Source: Rhizobium sp. SSA_523
GTDB taxonomy: Bacteria; Pseudomonadota; Alphaproteobacteria; Rhizobiales; Rhizobiaceae
NCBI RefSeq assembly: GCF_030435705.1
Contig: NZ_CP129382.1
Coordinates: forward strand, 992,001 to 1,056,000
DNA length: 64,000 nt
Direction of reading: 5' to 3'
Part shown: positions 57,512-64,000 of the stretch, in pieces
Layout of the letters: each line of letters opens with the position of its first letter
Position numbering within the stretch: position 1 is the stretch's first letter
Made by a program: the position numbers and the translations under genes
The notes under the pieces: generated by a model
Told to the model about the DNA's origin: nothing
The model's database searches: none
Seen by the model: the letters and a program-made list of their open reading frames with translations, nothing else

Positions 57512-57560
57512 GTCTGTCTCCTTGAGCCAAAACGACCCGGCGCCATCGACCGGTCTAAAA

Positions 57561-57572
57561 TGAAACGTTTCA
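57561..57572. promoter_or_regulatory. LacI-family operator O1
   Basis: TGAAACGTTTCA is a perfect 12-bp palindrome with the central CG typical of LacI-family sites. It stands 50 bp before the transporter operon and is identical to the site at 57677-57688. Confidence 0.8.
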
Positions 57573-57676
57573 AGTAACACCACGACTACCGGGAAATCAT
57601 TGCGGTCTTGTGACGGGCATTCTTGCCGGAACTCTTGTGCCGCGCTAATAATATCGATATGTACTTGAGCTCAATA

Positions 57677-57688
57677 TGAAACGTTTCA
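57677..57688. promoter_or_regulatory. LacI-family operator O2
   Basis: This second copy of TGAAACGTTTCA ends one base before the first ATG of the regulator gene, positioned for autorepression. The centre-to-centre distance to O1 is 116 bp, about eleven helical turns, which would suit looping between the two divergent promoters. Confidence 0.8.
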
Positions 57689-57689
57689 G

Positions 57690-58727
57690 ATGGAACAGCT
57701 CGATATGAATGGGAGGAGTGAGCCGCGGGCAACCATCGTGGATGTGGCCAATGCATCCGGCCTGTCGGTTGGAACCGTGTCCAACTATCTCAACGGCCAG
57801 AAGCTGAGAAAGGCGAACGAGATCCGCATCGAGGCAGCGATTGCCGCATTGAACTTCACGCGCAACGAGAGTGCAGCCTCGATGAAAACCACCCGCAGCC
57901 GTCTGGTGGGCATGCTGGTCCCGACCCTGAGCGAATTCCATGGCGGTCTGGTGGAAAACATTTCGACCCGGCTGCAGAAGCAGCGGCGGGCGCTTCTGAC
58001 AATCTGCCATAACAGGGAGCCGGCTTTGATGGGTGATGCGCTCCGCTTCTTTCAGGAGCAGCGTGTCTGTGCGCTGGTGATTGCCGGCCACAGCCATCTC
58101 GAGAGCCAGCTAAAGGAGTTTTCCCGCGACGGAATTCCGATCCTGGCTTTGACGAATGACAGTCCCTCGATTGCCATGCATCGGCTGGTGACCGACGGCG
58201 CGGATGCATCGCGTCGCGCTGTCCGCCATCTCGCAGATCTGGGGCACCGGCGAATCGCAGTGCTCGCCGGCGCCTTGCGGGAGGCGACGGGCGAGGAGCG
58301 GCTCGCAGGCTATCGCCGCGGGCTGCAGGAAGCCGGCCTGCCGATCGACGAAAGACTGATCGCGGCCGGCGATTTCAAGCCCGGCCCGGCCTATGGCGCG
58401 CTCTCTGCCTTGTTCGAGCAGGCCGACAAACCGACCGCGATCTATTCCTGCGGAGGCAGCATGACTTTCGGCGCTCTGCAGTTCCTGTCGGAACGCGGCT
58501 TGAAGATCCCCGATGATATCTCGCTGGTGAGTTTCGACGACAGCAATGCCTTCCGGCTGCGCGAACGGCCGGTCACGGTCCTGTCACAGCGGAGACAGGC
58601 GCTGGCGGAGGCCGTAAGCGACCTCGTTGCCGCATGTGCCGAGGCGGGCAATCCCCTCCCCCTCACAAGGCAGGTCTTCAGCTGCGACCTGATCAGCCGC
58701 GAATCATGCCGCAGCCTGCATCGCTAG
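57690..58727 (+). CDS. LacI family transcriptional regulator
   Basis: A 345-residue repressor with the LacI helix-turn-helix ATIVDVANASGLSVGTVSNYLNG (residues 14-36, with the hinge helix following) and a periplasmic-binding-like ligand domain (VGMLVPTLSEFHGG, LGHRRIAVLAG, PDDISLVSFDDS). Such regulators usually sense sugars, sugar phosphates or nucleobases. The ATG at 57690 has no ribosome-binding site because the operator is there; an ATG at 57705 has GGAA eight nt upstream and may be the true start. It is divergent from the importer operon it probably controls. Confidence 0.92.
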   Translation: MEQLDMNGRSEPRATIVDVANASGLSVGTVSNYLNGQKLRKANEIRIEAAIAALNFTRNESAASMKTTRSRLVGMLVPTLSEFHGGLVENISTRLQKQRRALLTICHNREPALMGDALRFFQEQRVCALVIAGHSHLESQLKEFSRDGIPILALTNDSPSIAMHRLVTDGADASRRAVRHLADLGHRRIAVLAGALREATGEERLAGYRRGLQEAGLPIDERLIAAGDFKPGPAYGALSALFEQADKPTAIYSCGGSMTFGALQFLSERGLKIPDDISLVSFDDSNAFRLRERPVTVLSQRRQALAEAVSDLVAACAEAGNPLPLTRQVFSCDLISRESCRSLHR

Positions 58728-58853
58728 AGAACGGCGCAACAGCATGGATGGGACGCAGCACCGGGCGCCGGGGCATCATGCCGGCCGGATCCGATGGCAG
58801 CCGTAATCATTGTCTTGGGCCGACGTCATGATCGTTTGCTTGGGGAAATCATC

Positions 58854-58893
58854 TGCCCGGCCTTAGAGATAGGTGACAGAACGTACCGGAGAC
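58854..58893 (+). repeat. IS481 left inverted repeat
   Basis: The terminus TGCCCGGCC is followed by AGATAGGTGAC and CGTACCGGAGAC, matching the right end with one gap over about 40 bp. Confidence 0.75.
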
Positions 58894-58930
58894 ATGGGTT
58901 ACACTTTTCGATTTTTATCGGGAGGTGTCG

Positions 58931-60121
58931 ATGCCGTGGAGAGAGACTTCGGTCATGGAAGAACGTCTTCGATTTGTTGCCCGCTTGCTCGAGGGCGAGA
59001 GCATGAGCGATGTGTGCCGGTCCTTCGGCATTTCACGCAAGACCGGCTACAAGATTTTCAATCGCTACAAGGATGAGGGGCTCGAGGCGCTGACGGACCG
59101 GTCGCGACGGCCGGTGCGCTATGCCAACCAGTTGCCCGAACCGGTGGAGGCGATGATCGTGCGGCTCAAAAAGGAGAAGCCGCACTGGGGTGCCCGCAAG
59201 ATTCGCGAGCTCCTGGTGCGGCGGCTGGCCGGCGACGTGCGCGTTCCGGCCAAAAGCACGGTGCATGCGGTGCTGGACCGCTACGGCCTTGTGAGCCAGG
59301 CCCGCAAGAGGAACCAGGCGAACAAGGCCGCCGGCACACCATTGTCTGCAGCGCCCGGTCCGAACGATCTCTGGTGCGTCGATTTCAAGGGCGAGTTCAA
59401 GCTGGGAGACGGCCGCTACTGTTACCCTCTGACGATCACCGACCAGTTCTCGCGCTACCTTCTGTGCTGCGAGGCCTTCGAATCGACCCGCGAACAGGGC
59501 GTGTTCGACGCCTTCCGGCGGGTCTTTGCCGAACGCGGGCTTCCGCTTGCCATCCGCTCCGACAACGGATTGCCCTTCGCCAGCCCGAACGGGCTCTACA
59601 ATCTCTCGAAACTGTCGGTCTGGTGGCTCAGGCTCGGCATCGCGCTCGAGCGCATCCGTCCCGGCCACCCGCAGGAGAATGGCCGCCATGAGCGCATGCA
59701 CCTGACCCTCAAGAAGGAGGCGACCCGCCCGCCCGGCCGCAACATCCTCCAGCAGCAGGCGCGCTTCGATGCTTTCGTGAGCGAATTCAATGAGGAGCGA
59801 CCGCATGAGGCGCTCTCGATGAAGGTGCCGGCCGCGCTCTACTCCACATCGGCCAGATCCTACCAAGGCCTGCCGGACATCGAGTACCCCTTCCACGATC
59901 GGGACGCCATCGTCACCAACTGTGGCCGCCTGTGCATTCACCGTAAGAAGGTCAACATCTCAACCGTGCTGGCAGGACAAAAGCTCGGGCTCAAGGAAGT
60001 CGACGACGGCATTTGGCTCGTCAGCTTCCTGCGTTATGATCTCGGATATATCGATCTGGAACAGAGGACATTGCAAACCATTGACAACCCGTTCGGCACG
60101 AGGTTGTTACCTCTGTCTTAG
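58931..60121 (+). CDS. IS481-family transposase
   Basis: A 396-residue DDE transposase. An N-terminal helix-turn-helix of the winged type (EGESMSDVCRSFGISRKTGY) is followed by the rve integrase core with the catalytic acids in DLWCVDFKG, IRSDNG and HPQENGRHE. The protein is unbroken. The ATG at 58931 has GGGAGG upstream, though an in-frame ATG lies two codons before. The stop codon lies inside the right inverted repeat, usual for compact insertion sequences. Confidence 0.93.
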   Translation: MPWRETSVMEERLRFVARLLEGESMSDVCRSFGISRKTGYKIFNRYKDEGLEALTDRSRRPVRYANQLPEPVEAMIVRLKKEKPHWGARKIRELLVRRLAGDVRVPAKSTVHAVLDRYGLVSQARKRNQANKAAGTPLSAAPGPNDLWCVDFKGEFKLGDGRYCYPLTITDQFSRYLLCCEAFESTREQGVFDAFRRVFAERGLPLAIRSDNGLPFASPNGLYNLSKLSVWWLRLGIALERIRPGHPQENGRHERMHLTLKKEATRPPGRNILQQQARFDAFVSEFNEERPHEALSMKVPAALYSTSARSYQGLPDIEYPFHDRDAIVTNCGRLCIHRKKVNISTVLAGQKLGLKEVDDGIWLVSFLRYDLGYIDLEQRTLQTIDNPFGTRLLPLS

Positions 60122-60155
60122 GTACGAAGTGTTACCTATCTGTCCGGGCCGGACA
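60115..60155 (-). repeat. IS481 right inverted repeat
   Basis: Read on the minus strand it begins TGTCCGGCCCGGAC and continues AGATAGGTAACAC, CGTACC, matching the left end. It contains the transposase stop codon. Confidence 0.75.
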
Positions 60156-60164
60156 ATCGGAAAA

Positions 60165-60240
60165 TGGTGAGAGCGCAGGGATTCGAACCCTGGACCTACT
60201 GATTAAAAGTCAGTTGCTCTACCGGCTGAGCTACGCTCTC
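60165..60240 (-). tRNA. tRNA-Lys (anticodon TTT)
   Basis: A complete 76-nt tRNA with encoded CCA. The acceptor stem pairs GAGAGCG with CGCTCTC, the anticodon loop is CTTTTAA with anticodon TTT, and the T-arm carries GGTTCGAACC. It is the only tRNA found in the window and directly abuts the insertion sequence on its 3' side. Confidence 0.97.
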
Positions 60241-60380
60241 CCAGATCGGGGTTTGCTGCCCCGCCGAAAGTGCGCGGAACATAGGCAGACTGTTCTCCGC
60301 GGTCAACCCGCGAAGAACAAATATATCGCACTTTTGCTGCGGCAATTCACAGGGCGCTGCCCCACTGGCCGCATGCGCGC

Positions 60381-60641
60381 TCAGTGGGCCTGGCGGCCGT
60401 CGGATTCCTCTTCGAAGGACACGGCTTCCGAGCCATTGGCCGACAGGCGGACGCGGCTTCCTTCGACCTCCGCAACGAGCGCCAGCGGGATGAAGTGGTG
60501 GTGGCCCTCATGCGAGCCCTCGCCGCTATCTCTCTTGGTCAGCTTGATCCGATCGCCTTCCACGCGGTCGACGGTGCCGACATGCACGCCGTCGGCGCCG
60601 ATGACGTCCTGATGTTCGCGAATCTGTCCTGCATCGATCAT
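60381..60641 (-). CDS. DUF2171 protein
   Basis: An 86-residue protein of the DUF2171 family (PRC-barrel-like): IREHQDVIGADGVHVGTVDRVEGDRIKLT, a histidine-rich centre (SHEGHHHFIPLALV) and an acidic end. Family function is unknown, though genes of this kind are often stress-induced. AAGGAG precedes the ATG at 60641; the longer frame upstream has shadow composition. It is divergent from the efflux operon. Confidence 0.85.
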   Translation of the reverse strand: MIDAGQIREHQDVIGADGVHVGTVDRVEGDRIKLTKRDSGEGSHEGHHHFIPLALVAEVEGSRVRLSANGSEAVSFEEESDGRQAH

Positions 60642-60915
60642 CTCTGTCTCCTTCCATGATTGTGTCCTGTTCAACGGATAAGTGCGTGGAAGGATGCATC
60701 GGGAGGGCTGAAACTTGCGGCTGCGACTGGACGCGCCCTGCTTCGCAGGACGCGCCTTGCAAAGTCTTACGATTTTTTCATTTGGACATGGCGGTTGCAC
60801 ATGCCATCTCCAGTCCAGGATCGGCTGCGGCCGGTCGTCCAAGCCGCGATCCGCCTGTGCCTTTTGCGGATGGCGCCTGCCACTCAGGAGCCTTGATCAT
60901 GGAGCCCCGATCCGC

Positions 60916-62235
60916 GTGAACGCCGAGACAGACAAGGACATTCCGCCCCGCAGCGGACCGGGCCAGCCGGACGCGCAAGCCCCGGATCTCGCCGCCATCC
61001 TGGCAGCCTCGCGCGGCCGTGGCTCGCGCTGGCGGCTCTGGCTGGTGCTGCTCCTTCTGGCCGCCGGCGCGGGTTTCGGCGTCTATGCCTATTATGATCG
61101 CGACCAGCCCGCCTTCACCTATGCCGTGCAGCCTGTCCGCCAGGGCGACCTTTCTGTCCTTGTCACGGCAACCGGCTCTCTGCAACCCACCGATCAGGTC
61201 GATATATCAAGCGAGCTGTCCGGCACGGTGCGCAAGGTCAACGTCACATATAACAGCCCGGTCAAGGCGGGCGACGTCCTGGCGGAACTGGATACCAACA
61301 AGCTGCAGGCGGATGTGCAGAGTGCGCGCGCAAAGCTTGCCTCCGCCAAGGCCAATGTCGTGAAGGCCAATGCCGAACTCGGCGCGGCCCGCATCAAGCT
61401 TTCGCGCCTCACGGCGCTTGTCGACAAGAATGTCTCCTCCCAGCAGGATCTCGATGCCGCGCAATCCGCCTATGATTCGGCGCTGGCCACCAAGGACATC
61501 AATGAGAGTGCGGTCCTGTCCGCCGAGGCGGACCTGCGGCTGGCCGAAGTAAACCTGTCCAAGGCGCGGATCATCTCGCCCATCGATGGCGTGGTGCTGA
61601 CCCGCGATGTCGAGCCCGGGCAGACGGTCGCCTCCTCCTTCTCGGCCCCTGTCCTGTTCAGCATTGCCGGCGATCTGCGCCGCATGGAATTGCAGGTCGC
61701 GGTGGACGAGGCGGATGTCGGTCAGGTCGAGGAGGGCCAGAGCGCCACCTTCAGTGTCGACGCCTATCCCGGCCGTGTCTTCCCCGCCCGCATCGAGACC
61801 GTGCGCTTTGCCTCTGAGACGGTGTCGAATGTCGTGACCTACAAGGCGATCCTCTCTGTCGACAATGCCGATCTGCTGCTGCGCCCAGGCATGACCGCAA
61901 CCGCCGATGTGACGGTTCAATCGGTCGAGAATGCGCTGCTGGTGCCGAATGCGGCCCTGCGCTTCTCGCCGCCGCTTGCCGAACGGGCAGCAGGCGGCAG
62001 CATTCTCAGCCGCCTGTTCCGCCCTCCCCGCCGGCCAGGCGCGGTGCGCAACCGGGACCAGCAGAGCGAGCAGTCGGGCCCTGTGCGCAGGCCGATCTTC
62101 CTGCTGGAAAACGGCCAGCCGCGCCGGGTCATGATCGAGACAGGACCGACCGACGGGCAGTTCACCGTCGCCATTTCGGATGAGGTGAAGGAGGGCGACA
62201 ACCTCATCACATCCGCAACCGCGCGCTCCAATTGA
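60916..62235 (+). CDS. MacA/HlyD-type periplasmic adaptor of an ABC efflux pump
   Basis: A protein of about 439 residues with one N-terminal membrane anchor (about residues 41-59), a lipoyl/hairpin region with a long coiled coil (QADVQSARAKLASAKANVVK to SAEADLRLAEVNLSKARI) and beta-barrel domains, ending in an arginine-rich insert near residue 375. This is the plan of membrane fusion proteins working with MacB. The start is given as GTG at 60916 with GGAG 11 nt upstream; the frame before it is not protein-like. The ATPase follows after 14 bp. Confidence 0.88.
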   Translation: MNAETDKDIPPRSGPGQPDAQAPDLAAILAASRGRGSRWRLWLVLLLLAAGAGFGVYAYYDRDQPAFTYAVQPVRQGDLSVLVTATGSLQPTDQVDISSELSGTVRKVNVTYNSPVKAGDVLAELDTNKLQADVQSARAKLASAKANVVKANAELGAARIKLSRLTALVDKNVSSQQDLDAAQSAYDSALATKDINESAVLSAEADLRLAEVNLSKARIISPIDGVVLTRDVEPGQTVASSFSAPVLFSIAGDLRRMELQVAVDEADVGQVEEGQSATFSVDAYPGRVFPARIETVRFASETVSNVVTYKAILSVDNADLLLRPGMTATADVTVQSVENALLVPNAALRFSPPLAERAAGGSILSRLFRPPRRPGAVRNRDQQSEQSGPVRRPIFLLENGQPRRVMIETGPTDGQFTVAISDEVKEGDNLITSATARSN

Positions 62236-62249
62236 GGGGCGACAACATC

Positions 62250-62966
62250 ATGACGGGCCAGCCACTGATCGAATTCAAGGCAGTCTCCAAGCTCTACGGG
62301 CGCGGCGAAGCCATGATCCGCGCGCTCGATCAGGTCGATCTGGCGATCTTTGCCGGTCAGTTCGTGTCGATCATGGGACCGTCGGGCTCAGGGAAATCGA
62401 CCGCGATGAACATTCTCGGCTGCCTCGACGTGCCCTCATCCGGCGATTACCTGTTTCAGGGCATTTCGACGCGGAGTTTCGACCGGCAGCAATTGACGCT
62501 GCTGAGACGCCATATGCTCGGTTTCGTCTTTCAGGGGTTCAACCTTCTGCCGCGCACCTCGGCGCTCGAAAATGTCGAACTGCCGCTCGTGTATCGCGGC
62601 ATGGAAGCGCGCCAGCGGCGGGAGCTTGCCCGCAACGCCCTGGCACAGGTTGGCCTGGCCGGCCGCGAGACCCATACAACGCAGGAACTGTCAGGCGGCC
62701 AGCAGCAGCGCGTGGCGATCGCCCGCGCCATCGTTACCCGGCCCTCCGTGCTACTGGCCGACGAACCGACCGGCAATCTCGATACCCGCACCAGCGGCGA
62801 GATCATGGACCTGATCACCCGGCTCAATCGCGACAACGGCATTACCGTCATCATGGTCACGCATGAGGAGGATATCGCCGCCTATGCCATGCGGCAGCTG
62901 CGCTTCGTCGACGGGCGCCTGGATTCCGACAGCATGGCAAAGCAGGAGGCCAGCCATGCTGTTTGA
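62250..62966 (+). CDS. MacB/LolD-type ABC ATP-binding protein
   Basis: A 238-residue ATPase with Walker [10 protein letters not shown], signature [16 protein letters not shown], Walker [13 protein letters not shown] and switch [11 protein letters not shown]. This is the branch that pairs with FtsX-like permeases. In classical MacB the ATPase and permease are one chain; here they are separate genes overlapping by 11 bp. Substrates of such pumps include antibiotics, peptides and lipids; the one here is unknown. Confidence 0.92.
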   Translation: MTGQPLIEFKAVSKLYGRGEAMIRALDQVDLAIFAGQFVSIMGPSGSGKSTAMNILGCLDVPSSGDYLFQGISTRSFDRQQLTLLRRHMLGFVFQGFNLLPRTSALENVELPLVYRGMEARQRRELARNALAQVGLAGRETHTTQELSGGQQQRVAIARAIVTRPSVLLADEPTGNLDTRTSGEIMDLITRLNRDNGITVIMVTHEEDIAAYAMRQLRFVDGRLDSDSMAKQEASHAV

Positions 62967-64000
62967 GACCATACGCCTGGCCTGGCGCGCCATCAGCCGC
63001 AACCTCCTGCGCTCCTTCCTCACGGTGCTTGGCGTGGTGATCGGCGTGGCCGCTGTCATTGCCATGGTCACCGTGGGCAACGGTACAACGGCCCAGGTTC
63101 GCCAGGAGCTTTCGCGGCTCGGCACCAATACGCTTTTCGTCCGGCCCGGCCAGTGGGGCCCCGGCCGCGCCAGTGCCGAGGCCAAGCGCTTCACCGATGC
63201 CGATATCGCCGCCATCCGGGATCAGATCACCGGTCTTCGGGCCGTCGCCCCGATCAACCGCAGCACGGCCACGGTGATTGCCGGCGGCCAGAACCGCTCG
63301 ACGAGCATTCTCGGCACAACGAATGCCTATCTCGTCGCGCAGGATTGGGAACTTGCGCTCGGCCGTGATTTCGTGCCGACGGAAGAGCGCGGCGCGGCTG
63401 CCTGCATTATCGGCCAGACAGTGCGCCGAGAGGTCTTCGGCGCCGCCGATCCGACCGGCCTGATGATCCGGGTCGGCAATGTCGCCTGTCCGGTGATCGG
63501 CGTGCTGGCCAGCAAGGGCCAGTCGGGAATGGGCGACGATCAGGACGACGTCGTGATCATGCCGCTGAAACTGCACCAGCGCAGGCTGGGAGGAACCACA
63601 ACGATTTCCAGCATCACGCTCTCGGCCGAAGAGGGAGTTTCGACCGCCAAGGTCCAGGCCGATGTGGAAAGCCTGCTGCGCGAGCGCCGCCGCATCGCCA
63701 TTGGCAAGGACGACGATTTCTCCGTCAATGACATGACGCAGATCGCCTCCGCCATGACCGGAACGACGACGCTGCTCACCGGCCTTCTTGGCGCCGTCGC
63801 AGCCGTCAGCCTGCTCGTCGGCGGCATCGGGATCATGAATATCATGCTGGTATCGGTGACGGAGCGCACCCGCGAGATCGGTATCCGCCTTGCCATCGGC
63901 GCGCTGGAGGGCCAGGTGCTGACCCAGTTCCTGGTCGAGGCGATCATGCTGTCGATCTTCGGCGGCGTCACCGGGATTCTCGCGGGGCTCGGCCTTGCTT
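62956..64000 (+). CDS. MacB-like FtsX-domain permease (runs past the window end)
   Basis: The visible 348 residues contain the N-terminal membrane segment ([20 protein letters not shown]), the large periplasmic MacB_PCD domain (about 45-245) and the first of the C-terminal FtsX segments with [20 protein letters not shown]. The end of the gene lies outside the window. AGGAGG precedes the ATG at 62956, which overlaps the ATPase gene by 11 bp. An outer membrane TolC-like partner is not in view. Confidence 0.92.
   Translation, partial: MLFETIRLAWRAISRNLLRSFLTVLGVVIGVAAVIAMVTVGNGTTAQVRQELSRLGTNTLFVRPGQWGPGRASAEAKRFTDADIAAIRDQITGLRAVAPINRSTATVIAGGQNRSTSILGTTNAYLVAQDWELALGRDFVPTEERGAAACIIGQTVRREVFGAADPTGLMIRVGNVACPVIGVLASKGQSGMGDDQDDVVIMPLKLHQRRLGGTTTISSITLSAEEGVSTAKVQADVESLLRERRRIAIGKDDDFSVNDMTQIASAMTGTTTLLTGLLGAVAAVSLLVGGIGIMNIMLVSVTERTREIGIRLAIGALEGQVLTQFLVEAIMLSIFGGVTGILAGLGLA

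Larger units (their letters stand above)
58854..60155 (+). mobile_element. IS481-family insertion sequence
   Basis: A 1302-bp element bounded by imperfect inverted repeats of about 40 bp (58854-58893 and 60115-60155) that begin TGYCCGGCC and share AGATAGGT and CGTACC. It holds one full-length transposase, so it may be active. The flanks on both sides carry the triplet ATC next to the ends, a possible but very short target duplication. The right end is 10 bp from the 3' end of tRNA-Lys. Confidence 0.85.

Noticed and set aside
58851..60158. ATC flanking both ends of the IS element as a target-site duplication
   Set aside because: Three bases are too few to distinguish from chance, and IS481 elements often make longer duplications.
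60701..60790. Repeated GACGCGCC motifs with a short hairpin and a run of T, considered as a terminator or small RNA
   Set aside because: The stem is only five pairs and no gene ends just upstream, so neither a terminator nor an RNA gene can be supported.

Overview
The window looks like about 64 kb of chromosome from an alphaproteobacterium of the Rhizobiaceae (Agrobacterium/Rhizobium/Allorhizobium relatives). The grounds are high-GC coding on both strands, a phosphatidylcholine synthase, an IalB-type protein, an Omp2b/RopA-type porin, the coaD-ppi-ppi-queA-tgt cluster, a glnB-glnA pair behind a sigma-54 type promoter, and an alphaproteobacterial SOS box (GTTC-N7-GTTC) between ssb and uvrA. 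Most of it is ordinary core genome. No phage, CRISPR or secretion system is visible, and the only mobile element is one intact IS481-family insertion sequence.

Layout. 1-3.1 kb: a small unknown ORF, a J-domain protein and MFS exporter pair, and a DUF4864 protein. 3.1-7.1 kb: coaD, two cyclophilins, then queA-tgt (tRNA queuosine), all on the minus strand. 7.1-8.2 kb: a stretch with three very small membrane-protein ORFs, two of which follow similar 28-bp direct-repeat elements at nearly the same distance. 8.2-18.4 kb: gyrA, marC, an HPP/CBS protein, a degenerate 14-bp tandem repeat array, ssb, uvrA and a DUF72 protein. 18.4-24.6 kb: NAD(P)HX repair, glnB-glnA, an EamA transporter, hspQ and ialB. 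24.8-28.4 kb: a YejA-like solute-binding protein, a DsbA-fold oxidoreductase and a second EamA transporter. 28.5-37.4 kb: mfd-sdhE divergent from recG, a DUF502 protein, glmS. 37.5-43.7 kb: glmU and a complete BMP-type nucleoside ABC transporter operon. 43.8-48.9 kb: pcs, a UbiH-like hydroxylase, an AEC transporter, ccdA, a DUF2799 lipoprotein and a receiver-like protein without the usual acidic pair. 49.1-53.6 kb: porin, a stress-type PPOX/DUF3140 pair, GFA and DUF4174 proteins, and a PP2C-like phosphatase with an N-terminal pentapeptide repeat. 53.7-58.7 kb: an Afu/Fbp-type ABC operon and a divergent LacI regulator with two identical palindromic operators. 58.8-60.2 kb: the IS481 element beside tRNA-Lys(TTT). 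60.4-64 kb: a DUF2171 protein and a MacAB-like efflux operon cut by the window edge.

Functional groups that can be read directly are DNA repair and replication (gyrA, ssb, uvrA, mfd, recG), nitrogen control (glnB-glnA), amino-sugar synthesis for the envelope (glmU-glmS), membrane lipid (pcs) and uptake systems (BMP-type, Afu/Fbp-type, YejA-like). The points most worth a second look are the small-ORF cluster with paired upstream elements, a tRNA-guanine transglycosylase that has lost three of its four expected zinc ligands, the LacI-controlled Afu/Fbp-like transporter, the degenerate receiver, and the short tandem repeats placed at gene ends. Starts given as GTG or TTG were chosen from ribosome-binding sites and family lengths and should be treated as provisional.
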